In this document: positions 7,442 to 14,319 of the stretch, piece by piece
Layout of the letters: the number at the start of each line of letters is the position of its first letter
How positions within the stretch are numbered: position 1 is the stretch's first letter
From: a virus
Reading direction: 5' to 3' (one strand)
IMG/VR virus record: IMGVR_UViG_3300044638_004427
Span: 1 to 64,000 of that record
DNA: 64,000 nucleotides
Made by a program: the position numbers and the translations under genes
The notes under the pieces: generated by a model
Database searches by the model: none
Seen by the model: only the letters and a program-made list of their open reading frames with translations
What the model was told of the DNA's origin: nothing

Positions 7442-7656
7442 AACAGGATGTTATTATTGGATATAACAAAGGTGAGCCTGTTATTGAAGAGGGTGTGTTA
7501 ATTAAAACAGCCGACCCAACCATTACCGGGCGCATCTTTGAAATAGATGGTAAGTATTTTGTTAAGGGTAAAACAGACGAGCTACAATCTAAATGGTTTA
7601 ATCGTTTGAGTGAAGCCATACAGTATTGTCAGCCTAAAAAATATAGCTGGAACTAA
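7438..7656 (+). CDS. Hypothetical protein of the amidoligase cluster
   Basis: 72 residues, ATGA-coupled to the previous gene. Beta-rich, with no recognised domain. Confidence 0.6.
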   Translation: MKQDVIIGYNKGEPVIEEGVLIKTADPTITGRIFEIDGKYFVKGKTDELQSKWFNRLSEAIQYCQPKKYSWN

Positions 7657-7657
7657 T

Positions 7658-7786
7658 GTGTTAAAATCATTGTTGTTTACTGTCGTGCTGCCTGAGCTAT
7701 ACAATATACTTTACTTTATTTTCATCATGATGTTTAGCTTGGGCAGCTTGTTGTTGTTGTCTTTGATTCACCTTATGTTTATTTAA
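7658..7786 (+). CDS. Small hydrophobic membrane protein
   Basis: 42 residues from GTG 7658, one base after the preceding stop. Almost entirely hydrophobic with Leu/Phe/Met runs; one or two membrane helices. It resembles the other tiny membrane proteins of this region. No SD except inside the preceding gene. Confidence 0.4.
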   Translation: MLKSLLFTVVLPELYNILYFIFIMMFSLGSLLLLSLIHLMFI

Positions 7787-7802
7787 CTAACTGGAGGTTG
7801 GT

Positions 7803-8006
7803 ATGTACTCGGTTGATGTTACCTATTTGAGTAACGAAATTCTTACAGACGAATATAATTTGGAGTTAGATGATAAAGACTTGAGTAGTTTTTTAAATAT
7901 GCTAAATAAAAAGTACGCTCGATTGTATAGTGTTGAGTATAATAAACATACAGTGTTTGCTTTTACTAGGGATACGGTTAAAGTTGTAATCAAAGTTTAC
8001 CACTAG
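7803..8006 (+). CDS. Hypothetical protein
   Basis: 67 residues. The leader TAACTGGAGGTT is the same as that of the amidoligase gene. Beta strands alternate with an acidic helix. No family recognised. Confidence 0.6.
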   Translation: MYSVDVTYLSNEILTDEYNLELDDKDLSSFLNMLNKKYARLYSVEYNKHTVFAFTRDTVKVVIKVYH

Positions 8007-8017
8007 AAAGGATTCAC

Positions 8018-8170
8018 GTGTTATATTTACTAGGTCTTATACTTATTCTAACAACATTCAATTCAGTAACATTACGGTTTTATCTTTATGGTTTACTTTA
8101 TTGCATTTGTTTTGTTGTTGCTTCTCCTTTTGTTTTGTATTTAATCTTTTCATTCGCAGGGAGTAAATAA
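8018..8170 (+). CDS. Small membrane protein, two hydrophobic segments
   Basis: 50 residues from GTG 8018 behind AGAAAGGATT. Two hydrophobic stretches, with the same length and arrangement as 4560-4709, suggest a paralog. The stop shares its last base with the next ATG (TAATG). Confidence 0.45.
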   Translation: MLYLLGLILILTTFNSVTLRFYLYGLLYCICFVVASPFVLYLIFSFAGSK

Positions 8171-8397
8171 TGTTAAACACTTACGATATTTATTTAAATG
8201 GGTACGGTCATTACAAAGTCGATGCTTCCATATACAGGATACCAATGAGTGATGATATGGAATGCGAGGTTGAAGTTGTGAAGGTAAAGAAGTTCGATGA
8301 TCTTCTCGAAGAATATGCAGCGTGTGATGTTACCGATGAAGAAATGAATTTGATTGAACGAGAAGTCGCCATTCGATTCTTTAATAACTTACACTGA
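8170..8397 (+). CDS. Hypothetical acidic protein
   Basis: 75 residues, AGGGAG upstream. Strongly acidic helical C-terminal half. It shares the DDLLEEYAACDVTDEEMN pattern with ITDEMMN in the following protein, so the two may have a related segment. Function unknown. Confidence 0.6.
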   Translation: MLNTYDIYLNGYGHYKVDASIYRIPMSDDMECEVEVVKVKKFDDLLEEYAACDVTDEEMNLIEREVAIRFFNNLH

Positions 8398-8403
8398 GGT
8401 TGT

Positions 8404-8763
8404 ATGCTTAAATTTATTTATTATCCAAAGAGTAGAAAAATTGTTTATCTTAAATCAAAGAAACGTGTAACCTTTCGTCACGTGTATGAAATGTCAAAAC
8501 AGAATAACCAAATTGAAATCGTTGAGGCATATACACTGAAGAACATTACAGATGAAATGATGAATAGGTTTGTTAGATGGGGGGCTAACCCACCCTCTGA
8601 TGAATTGAATACCGATGTGTATGGACCAGCTACTCCACTAAATGAAACTAAAATATACAGATGTAATCAGTGTGATACCCCAACACCAAATCGTTTTAAG
8701 TGTCAGAATTGTTGGGACCAAGTTACAGATAATTACGAAGATGAACTTCTTTACATGTTGTGA
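8404..8763 (+). CDS. Protein with C-terminal zinc ribbon
   Basis: 119 residues. The N-terminal alpha/beta part is unrecognised. Near the C-terminus CNQC...CQNC forms a treble-clef or ribbon-like zinc site. Possible nucleic-acid or protein-binding role by inference only. Confidence 0.6.
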   Translation: MLKFIYYPKSRKIVYLKSKKRVTFRHVYEMSKQNNQIEIVEAYTLKNITDEMMNRFVRWGANPPSDELNTDVYGPATPLNETKIYRCNQCDTPTPNRFKCQNCWDQVTDNYEDELLYML

Positions 8764-8769
8764 GGTTAT

Positions 8770-8874
8770 ATGAAATGGATGTTATTGTTTTTAGTTGTAT
8801 TAATTTCTAGTTGTGAGACAATGCGAGTTGTTCCCAATGATGGTCCTAGACATATAAGAGAATGGAGGGATTGA
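8770..8874 (+). CDS. Small lipoprotein, possible outer-membrane spanin
   Basis: 34 residues. A signal sequence ends in the lipobox LISSC with the lipidated Cys at residue 15, leaving a mature peptide of 20 residues. Small lipoproteins beside a lytic enzyme are often Rz1-like, and the lytic transglycosylase starts 240 bp downstream. The mature part is short even for Rz1 and has no proline-rich run. Confidence 0.5.
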   Translation: MKWMLLFLVVLISSCETMRVVPNDGPRHIREWRD

Positions 8875-9117
8875 GTGGAAACAAGTGATCTTAAAAAAGA
8901 AAAGGTTAAAAGAATTTTAGCAAGCATTGAACACTCAGCGTATGCACTAATTGATAGTGGAGATAATCATCATCCAATGGATTTGATTATGGATTTAACA
9001 ATGACAGCATACGAGTTAGATATAATGACAAACTTTGTTGATAGGTTTAAAGGAGAAGAACCTACTGACAAATCAAACAAGAAAGTAATTAAACTTAAAC
9101 CGAAAGGAAAGGCATGA
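8875..9117 (+). CDS. Hypothetical protein upstream of the lytic enzyme
   Basis: 80 residues from GTG 8875, directly after the lipoprotein stop; SD GGAGGGATT. Helical, with a lysine-rich C-terminus. The stop overlaps the start of the transglycosylase. No membrane helix, so not a holin. Confidence 0.55.
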   Translation: METSDLKKEKVKRILASIEHSAYALIDSGDNHHPMDLIMDLTMTAYELDIMTNFVDRFKGEEPTDKSNKKVIKLKPKGKA

Positions 9118-9578
9118 GAATATTAAGGTATCTTTTATTTCTTGCGCTGCTTATTCCATATAACTCAGCGACAAGTAGTTATTCAGATAGAACACTGAAT
9201 GGTATTTATCGAGCTAAAGCCAAACAACATAACGTTAGCTATGAAGTGTTACGTGCTATCTGTGAAGTCGAAAGTAATCATAATGTTAAACTTAAAAAGG
9301 TATGGGATGGAGGGTCATATTCATATGGCATATGTCAAGTAAAGCTGGCAACAGCTAGGGCAATGGGATTTAAAGGAACCGACAAACAATTATCTTCACC
9401 AGATGTCAACATTGAATACGCAGCTAAATACCTTGCCTATCAACTAAAGAGATACAAAGGCAATTATGAAAAAGCTATTGTATCTTATAATCGTGGTAGT
9501 TATAGTAATGAAGATAAGAGAAGTTACTCAGGTAAAGTTGCTATCTCTTTCCTCTTGTATAAACTGAAAGGAAGATAA
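9114..9578 (+). CDS. Secreted lytic transglycosylase (SLT domain), probable endolysin
   Basis: 154 residues. A signal-type hydrophobic segment at residues 5-17 is followed by an SLT lysozyme-like domain. It has the catalytic glutamate in CEVESNHN (about residue 53), SYGICQV (70-76) and a late AIVSYNRG motif. It cleaves the glycan strands of peptidoglycan. The signal sequence suggests Sec export or a SAR-like release rather than holin-only exit. Small membrane and lipoprotein genes nearby may be its lysis partners. Confidence 0.8.
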   Translation: MRILRYLLFLALLIPYNSATSSYSDRTLNGIYRAKAKQHNVSYEVLRAICEVESNHNVKLKKVWDGGSYSYGICQVKLATARAMGFKGTDKQLSSPDVNIEYAAKYLAYQLKRYKGNYEKAIVSYNRGSYSNEDKRSYSGKVAISFLLYKLKGR

Positions 9579-9579
9579 T

Positions 9580-9843
9580 ATGTCCACTCGTATTCGTTAT
9601 GTTAAAGATGCTAATGGTAATCTTATTACAAAGAATCCTTTGCTTGTTGCAGGGGATCTTATTGCTGTGACGCTTGTACCAGACAAGCTACAATTCACCA
9701 TTACCAATGCTAACAATGGTCAGCTTATTGCTAGTGATACCGCTGTATCCATGCAGATGCTTAAGATCAGAGTAAAAAAAGAACTACGTTCTCGTGGTGC
9801 TGTATTCAATGATGAGGTAAGGACACGAGGACAAGTCGGATAA
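9580..9843 (+). CDS. Hypothetical beta-rich protein
   Basis: 87 residues, starting 1 bp after the lytic enzyme. Beta-rich N-terminal two thirds and an Arg-rich C-terminus. Last gene before a terminator. No family recognised. Confidence 0.6.
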   Translation: MSTRIRYVKDANGNLITKNPLLVAGDLIAVTLVPDKLQFTITNANNGQLIASDTAVSMQMLKIRVKKELRSRGAVFNDEVRTRGQVG

Positions 9844-9870
9844 AATAATCCTTGCTTCAGTAAAGTTAAT

Positions 9871-9904
9871 AGGGTAGCTCTTACATAGAGGGCTACCCTT
9901 TTTT
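9871..9904 (+). terminator. Rho-independent terminator
   Basis: Perfect 8 bp stem AGGGTAGC (9871-9878) with GCTACCCT (9892-9899), then a T run to 9904. It closes the operon ending with the lytic enzyme. Confidence 0.85.
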
Positions 9905-9917
9905 AATTGGAGATTAT

Positions 9918-10166
9918 ATGAAACACACTATTAAAAATATCAAACTATCAGATGTGACAGATGATACTGGATGGATTGTTAGATCATCGGGTAATTGTTA
10001 CACATCATGGATTAGAACAATTAAAACTAATCGTGATTACAAAGAGATTCAAGATATACTATTAGGTGAAGGAGACTATCCTGGATGGACTGGAGTAGAG
10101 TATGCACCAGGATTATGTCGAGAAGGTCTTGTAGTCTTTACAAGCGTATGGGATTCTAGTGGGTAA
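9918..10166 (+). CDS. Hypothetical protein
   Basis: 82 residues, SD TTGGAG. Trp/Gly-rich, compact, single-domain look. Stands alone between a terminator and a repeat-bearing gap. No family recognised. Confidence 0.6.
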   Translation: MKHTIKNIKLSDVTDDTGWIVRSSGNCYTSWIRTIKTNRDYKEIQDILLGEGDYPGWTGVEYAPGLCREGLVVFTSVWDSSG

Positions 10167-10199
10167 AGTAATGTGCATAATATACAGAACTGTTAGTCT

Positions 10200-10322
10200 T
10201 ACGTTGTTTTATTCTGAAAAGAGGGGGAGGGATTTTTTGATATACCTCTCCCGCTTACACCATATGATGCTACAACGTATTAACCGTTCGCACTTTATGT
10301 GCTCACTTACAGCTACAACGTA
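10200..10322. repeat. ACAACGTA repeats in an intergenic control region
   Basis: Two direct copies of GCTACAACGTA start at 10269 and 10312 (43 bp apart). An inverted TACGTTGT is at 10200-10207. Between them GGGGGAGG (10223-10230) pairs with CCTCTCCC (10245-10252) but has no T tract. The gap 10167-10379 precedes a new gene run, so operator or promoter sites are plausible. No clear sigma70 boxes seen. Confidence 0.4.
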
Positions 10323-10379
10323 ATCACCATACGTACCTTCTTGGTACCATATTTAAAGAAATTATACAAGGAGTCAAAA

Positions 10380-10586
10380 ATGGAAACTTTACAAGCTATT
10401 GAAACTCTTAGAGAACATTCTGATAAAAAATGCTCACTTACCCTCACGCTTAAACATGGTGAGGTCGTTGCTTTATTGGGTGGGTTAATTGAAATTCAAA
10501 TTGATTTGGAAGAACACAAAACAAAACCAATGCTAAGATTTAAAGCACCGAAGTTTGTGGACATCTTTAGAATTAAAAGATCGTGA
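10380..10586 (+). CDS. Hypothetical protein
   Basis: 68 residues from ATG 10380, SD AAGGAG; a longer frame from 10299 would run through the repeat region and is rejected. Helical with a hydrophobic patch (VVALLGGLIEIQI). Unknown function. Confidence 0.55.
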   Translation: METLQAIETLREHSDKKCSLTLTLKHGEVVALLGGLIEIQIDLEEHKTKPMLRFKAPKFVDIFRIKRS

Positions 10587-10599
10587 GAAGGAGCCTAAG

Positions 10600-10797
10600 A
10601 TGAAATATATATTACTACCAATAGTTCTATTAATTGCTGCTTGTGGTCCACATGAAGTTAATGTTAATCATAAGATACAACTTGATATGACAAACCTAAC
10701 AAAATACTTCGAATCAATTTGTGTATCAGAGGGAGCAACGGATGTTGAATCGTGTATTGATGAAAAGATTACTGAATTTTTAAAGTTGGTACTATGA
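10600..10797 (+). CDS. Small lipoprotein
   Basis: 65 residues from ATG 10600, SD AGAAGGAG. Signal sequence with lipobox LIAAC, Cys at residue 16. The mature part is acidic with two further cysteines that could form a disulfide. Its stop overlaps the next gene, which encodes a membrane protein, an arrangement like spanin pairs. Confidence 0.6.
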   Translation: MKYILLPIVLLIAACGPHEVNVNHKIQLDMTNLTKYFESICVSEGATDVESCIDEKITEFLKLVL

Positions 10798-11003
10798 CGG
10801 AAAAGATTATTTTTACAATAACAACCATTTTTCTTGTTTTAGTGTTAATTGCAGTTGGATTAATCTCGGAGTATGCAGACAAACTTTCTTCATCTAAAGA
10901 TAAAATCGAGTCAACATATCTAGGTGAAGTTGAAAAATGTTCTTTGTACAAGATAAAAGTGAATAGGATTCCACCAACATTACTTTGGAGATGTCATGAC
11001 TGA
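10794..11003 (+). CDS. Small membrane-anchored protein
   Basis: 69 residues. N-terminal transmembrane helix (about residues 5-25), then a short soluble domain with two cysteines. ATGA-coupled to the lipoprotein upstream, so the two may act at the envelope together. Too short for a typical Rz coiled coil. Confidence 0.55.
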   Translation: MTEKIIFTITTIFLVLVLIAVGLISEYADKLSSSKDKIESTYLGEVEKCSLYKIKVNRIPPTLLWRCHD

Positions 11004-11211
11004 TTTAGATTTGCTATCTAGGATGATAGACAGATTGATGATGAACACCTACGATCAAATAGGCGTGGCACGAGAAATGGGAAAAGACACGCAGTACACC
11101 GCAGGAATACTTGCGGGACTTCAAATGGCTAATGCGTTGATTGATTCAATTACAGTCGAAGCACCGTTCGATCCATTCGAACGACTTGAAAAGAAAGAAG
11201 AAATCAATTGA
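10996..11211 (+). CDS. Hypothetical helical protein
   Basis: 71 residues, overlapping the upstream gene by 8 nt, SD TGGAG. All-helical composition. No family recognised. Confidence 0.55.
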   Translation: MTDLDLLSRMIDRLMMNTYDQIGVAREMGKDTQYTAGILAGLQMANALIDSITVEAPFDPFERLEKKEEIN

Positions 11212-11213
11212 AT

Positions 11214-11384
11214 ATGAAGCATATTAACGAAGAATTAACAGAACATTTTATCAATGAAATAAAAAAAGAATTGGAGTCTAAATCTGATATTGGATTTATT
11301 CCAGAAGAAGAACTATCATATTTAGTTAAAGAAGTTTTTTCTCTTCTTGCTAGATCAATTGTAAGAAAGTATATGGAGTATTGA
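11214..11384 (+). CDS. Hypothetical helical protein
   Basis: 56 residues from ATG 11214, two bases after the previous stop. Acidic and helical. The stop TGA overlaps the next ATG at 11384. Confidence 0.45.
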   Translation: MKHINEELTEHFINEIKKELESKSDIGFIPEEELSYLVKEVFSLLARSIVRKYMEY

Positions 11385-11479
11385 TGGATCATTTTAATAG
11401 TATTACAGGGGTAATTTTTGGAATGGTTGTAAATCTTTTATTTTATGTTTGGGGATTTAAAGATGGGAGCAAAAAATGA
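11384..11479 (+). CDS. Tiny membrane protein
   Basis: 31 residues with one hydrophobic helix (residues 8-24, TGVIFGMVVNLLFYVWG) and a basic end. TGATG coupling before and ATGA coupling after favour a real gene. Function unknown. Confidence 0.4.
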   Translation: MDHFNSITGVIFGMVVNLLFYVWGFKDGSKK

Positions 11480-11934
11480 ATATCTTTTACGTTGACCGTG
11501 ACCCAGTAATCGCCGCTCAACAACTTGTAGACAAACACGTTGTTAAGATGCCCCTGGAAACTGCACAGTTGCTCTGTAGCGCGTTCCCTCAAGGCGAAGC
11601 ACCCTACCGCCGCACCCACTACAATCATCCCTCTGCAGTCTGGACCAGGCGTTCTCGTGCTAATTACGAATGGGTTATCAAACACGGATTAGCATTGTGT
11701 GAAGAGTACACCAAACGCTATAGTAGACAGCATAAAAGTAATATAGTGATTCTTTGGTGCAGGGACAATATGGATAGACTTGAGTGGGGGGAGGATTTTT
11801 TCACCGATCCCCCAGAATGTATGCCTGATGAATGTAAAACAGGTAATTCAGTTGAATCATACCGTGAATATTATCGTAAACACAAATCATATATTTATAG
11901 GTGGACTAAAAGTGACAAACCAGAATGGGCCTGA
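11476..11934 (+). CDS. Conserved phage protein, pyrimidine-dimer glycosylase-like
   Basis: 152 residues. MNIFYVDRDPVIAAQ..., KHVVKMPLETAQLL, HYNHPSAVW and CMPDECK follow a pattern known from many tailed phages, often annotated as a pyrimidine dimer DNA glycosylase-like protein. The activity is not established from this sequence. The GC content is visibly higher in its first 250 bp than in its neighbours. Confidence 0.55.
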   Translation: MNIFYVDRDPVIAAQQLVDKHVVKMPLETAQLLCSAFPQGEAPYRRTHYNHPSAVWTRRSRANYEWVIKHGLALCEEYTKRYSRQHKSNIVILWCRDNMDRLEWGEDFFTDPPECMPDECKTGNSVESYREYYRKHKSYIYRWTKSDKPEWA

Positions 11935-11935
11935 C

Positions 11936-12172
11936 ATGATGGACTACATTCTAGGAAACTTTGAGCACCTAGAACAATTGACCGATCAATATCGAAAGCG
12001 CAAAGAAGAATTGAAAAACAAAGATCCTATTTTTAAAGAAGAAATAGATGAACAATATAAAGACCATATTAAATATTTAATTTGTTTAGAAATAAGTAGA
12101 GATATGGCTTGCTCTTACGAAGATGCTGTTGTATTGTATGAAGAGATTGGTTTGGGTAAATTGTTTATATGA
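11936..12172 (+). CDS. Hypothetical helical protein
   Basis: 78 residues from ATG 11936; an in-frame upstream extension lies inside the previous gene. Acidic, charged helices (YRKRKEELKNKD). No family recognised. Confidence 0.5.
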   Translation: MMDYILGNFEHLEQLTDQYRKRKEELKNKDPIFKEEIDEQYKDHIKYLICLEISRDMACSYEDAVVLYEEIGLGKLFI

Positions 12173-12255
12173 AACTACTATCGTTCATCTTAACAGTTTG
12201 GGGATTAACAATAAGTACATTTATGATTGTGAGGATTTTAAACCGTGGAAAGTGA
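12169..12255 (+). CDS. Tiny membrane protein
   Basis: 28 residues, one transmembrane helix, basic end (MKLLSFILTVWGLTISTFMI). ATGA coupling upstream; overlaps the next GTG start. Confidence 0.35.
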   Translation: MKLLSFILTVWGLTISTFMIVRILNRGK

Positions 12256-12421
12256 TGTTGTTTACGTTGTAATTGTTTCTGATGAAGATTCACAAAATAC
12301 ACAAATTCATTCAGTTTACTCTAAAAAAAGTGCAGCCGATAACGCACAACAAAAGCTGGAATCTCAATTAGGTGAGGACATGGTTGTATATGTTGAACAA
12401 CACGAAGTTTTTGATAACTAA
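12245..12421 (+). CDS. Hypothetical protein
   Basis: 58 residues from GTG 12245. Beta strands around a helix, acidic. Overlaps both neighbours by a few bases to tens of bases. No family recognised. Confidence 0.4.
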   Translation: MESDVVYVVIVSDEDSQNTQIHSVYSKKSAADNAQQKLESQLGEDMVVYVEQHEVFDN

Positions 12422-12773
12422 AGATAAAGATCTAGACGATATTGTTCTTGAATTGTATCAAGCGTCCTGCGTTTACGTTCAAAATAGAATTACAGGAAAA
12501 GCTGAACTCAATAGATTTATTGAGACAAGTTCTATTGTTCGTGACATAATTCTTACACATCTTTCAGATGCACCAACTTCAGCGGCGTTTCAAGCAACAA
12601 ACAAAGCACTAATAAAAAATAAAATAAGAATACGTAGAGAACAACATTTCCGCCCTATCATTGATAAATGGTTCGGTCCCAATGTTCAAAAGTATGATGA
12701 CTATGCTTTTGATATAGCATTAGAAATACTGCAAAAAATTAAAACAAGATTTATAGATGGTTATGTCGAATAA
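12390..12773 (+). CDS. Hypothetical helical protein
   Basis: 127 residues from ATG 12390; a GTG at 12372 is an alternative. It overlaps the preceding gene by 32 nt. Mostly helical and mixed charge; no motif recognised. Confidence 0.5.
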   Translation: MLNNTKFLITKDKDLDDIVLELYQASCVYVQNRITGKAELNRFIETSSIVRDIILTHLSDAPTSAAFQATNKALIKNKIRIRREQHFRPIIDKWFGPNVQKYDDYAFDIALEILQKIKTRFIDGYVE

Positions 12774-12966
12774 AGTTAAATACAGATACACTTGTAGTTA
12801 TTGCGGAAAAGAATGGGAACTTAGCTACATGGTTAAGAATCCCAATTGTCATTTTTGTAAAGACGAAAACGTAAAATGCCAAGAGATTAAATTAGTTGAT
12901 TACTATGGTGTTGATGAAAATAAGATTGATTTTGAAAAAATACACTGGTGGAATTGGAGAGATTAA
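12763..12966 (+). CDS. Small zinc-ribbon protein
   Basis: 67 residues from ATG 12763 (12757 possible). CSYCGKEW...CHFC near the N-terminus forms a zinc ribbon or rubredoxin-like knuckle. The C-terminus ends WWNWRD. Function unknown. Confidence 0.55.
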   Translation: MSNKVKYRYTCSYCGKEWELSYMVKNPNCHFCKDENVKCQEIKLVDYYGVDENKIDFEKIHWWNWRD

Positions 12967-13178
12967 TGTGTTTGATCTGTGTTGAAATACAAAAGGGACA
13001 GCTTGCCCCAAATGAATTTGCTAAAAAGATGGATATGGTGTTGAGAGAACAACCAGACCATGAAGAGGAATTAATTAATGCTCTCACCAAAGCAGACTTC
13101 AAATATTTGGAACAGCTGGACAAATACCTTACAGAAAAACTTATTAAAGAAGTTGCTGATATTCTCACTATTAAGTAG
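12966..13178 (+). CDS. Hypothetical helical protein
   Basis: 70 residues from ATG 12966, behind GGAGAG. Begins MCLICVE, then charged helices. The coding end overlaps the likely start of the next gene. Confidence 0.5.
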   Translation: MCLICVEIQKGQLAPNEFAKKMDMVLREQPDHEEELINALTKADFKYLEQLDKYLTEKLIKEVADILTIK

Positions 13179-13602
13179 CGGCTGCGGTAGTTATACACAA
13201 AAACAAAATACTATTGAGCCAGAGTTTCAACAACTAGTTGATTTATTTGAATTAGAACAAAATATAACAGTTAACGTTGATGTTGTATTTAAAAAAATAG
13301 ATTATCCAACTGTTGGTCTTTGTTGGTCAAACATTAGTAATAACCAGAAGAAGGGTATAAAAATTGAAATCGACCCTGATTTTTGGAACAAATCGTCTGA
13401 CATGAAAAGGGAAGAGTTGTTATTCCATGAGTTGGGTCATTGTGTTTTAAACAGAGATCACGATGATTCTATTATTCACTACACTATTCCAAAGAGTGTA
13501 ATGTATCCTTATGTTTTTGAAAACGCTTACAAAAAATATAGGAGCTATTATGTAGAGGAACTAAAAAATACAAACGCACTATTGACGAATCATCTTAATT
13601 GA
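13153..13602 (+). CDS. Lipoprotein with HExxH metallopeptidase motif
   Basis: 149 residues if the TTG at 13153 is used; this places a clean signal sequence (LLIFSLLSSGC) at the N-terminus. An ATG at 13078 would add 25 residues that spoil it. The lipobox LSSGC predicts membrane anchoring after export. FHELGHCVLNRDHDD supplies the zinc motif, and the preceding block resembles the window-edge gene at 1-319. A periplasmic or outer-membrane protease is inferred; the target is unknown. Confidence 0.6.
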   Translation: MLIFSLLSSGCGSYTQKQNTIEPEFQQLVDLFELEQNITVNVDVVFKKIDYPTVGLCWSNISNNQKKGIKIEIDPDFWNKSSDMKREELLFHELGHCVLNRDHDDSIIHYTIPKSVMYPYVFENAYKKYRSYYVEELKNTNALLTNHLN

Positions 13603-13633
13603 TGTAGAACTAAAGTATAAGGAGCAAGCACAT

Positions 13634-13819
13634 ATGAAAAATCTAAAAGTAGTTGTAGCAAATCGTGGTGGTGTTAGTTATGAAGAATCCCGTTCAGCGT
13701 ATCGCGGTTCTGTAAATATCGCAGGTAAACGCCACCGTACTAAATACTATGCAACACGAATCGGTGCTCGTAGAGCACTGACAAGTCTAATCAATTCTCT
13801 TACAACAGCGGCAAGTTAA
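13634..13819 (+). CDS. Small basic protein, AP2/arm-type DNA-binding-like
   Basis: 61 residues, SD AAGGAG. YRGSVNIAGKRHRTKYYATRIGARRAL has the three-strand-plus-helix pattern of the small DNA-binding arms of integrases and AP2-like domains. It stands alone before a strong terminator. DNA binding is an inference. Confidence 0.6.
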   Translation: MKNLKVVVANRGGVSYEESRSAYRGSVNIAGKRHRTKYYATRIGARRALTSLINSLTTAAS

Positions 13820-13892
13820 GGCGCACCATTCTAACAACCTCCTGCGCCAAAGGCACCGATACGCTTCCTCCACGTATCGGTGCCTATTTTTT
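13820..13892 (+). terminator. Two stacked hairpins with CCTCC loops, the second a strong terminator
   Basis: GGCGCA (13820-13825) pairs with TGCGCC (13843-13848) around a loop containing ACCTCC. AGGCACCGATACG (13851-13863) pairs perfectly over 13 bp with 13873-13885 around CTTCCTCCA and is followed by ATTTTTT. The second is a clear intrinsic terminator. The CCTCC loops match the 16S anti-SD core, so a stable 3' RNA fragment with SD-pairing ability is conceivable. Confidence 0.85.
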
Positions 13893-13898
13893 ACTTAT

Positions 13899-14138
13899 AT
13901 GAAAATATCAATTGGTTCTTCAACAGATAAAAATATATGGGATATAGTTCAGAGTAACATCGAGAACGGGTACACCGTTTATAGTGATAATAGAGATTAT
14001 TACGTGGATGTACTATCTGACGATAATGTATATAGATCAGAAGACGCACAGTTTCAACACATGCCAAGTGGTATGTATGTAATTAAAAATAACACAGTTT
14101 ACATGGTGGATAATGTTCAAACTTGGATCAACTTATAA
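13899..14138 (+). CDS. Hypothetical protein
   Basis: 79 residues. Beta-rich with many Tyr/Asp/Val residues. Overlaps the next gene by 26 nt. No SD is obvious because the terminator ends 6 nt upstream. Confidence 0.5.
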   Translation: MKISIGSSTDKNIWDIVQSNIENGYTVYSDNRDYYVDVLSDDNVYRSEDAQFQHMPSGMYVIKNNTVYMVDNVQTWINL

Positions 14139-14319
14139 ACACGTTAACTGTTTAGATGTTTGTTTTCGTGTTGATGAAATAAATGTAAAAGAAAATGGTG
14201 ATATCGACCTGAAAGGATTGTGGTTAAATCAACACTATGATATGTTAGTTATATGTAATGACGACATTACAGTTACAAAAAATCGTTTACATCAATGGAG
14301 AGAACTAAATGTCAAATAA
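14113..14319 (+). CDS. Hypothetical protein
   Basis: 68 residues. Beta-rich, likely an SH3-like small barrel by composition (inference). Overlaps the ribonucleotide reductase start by 11 nt. Confidence 0.5.
   Translation: MFKLGSTYKHVNCLDVCFRVDEINVKENGDIDLKGLWLNQHYDMLVICNDDITVTKNRLHQWRELNVK

Noticed and set aside
10223-10252. Terminator at the GGGGGAGG/CCTCTCCC hairpin
   Set aside because: A good stem with one G-T pair, but no T tract follows on either strand.
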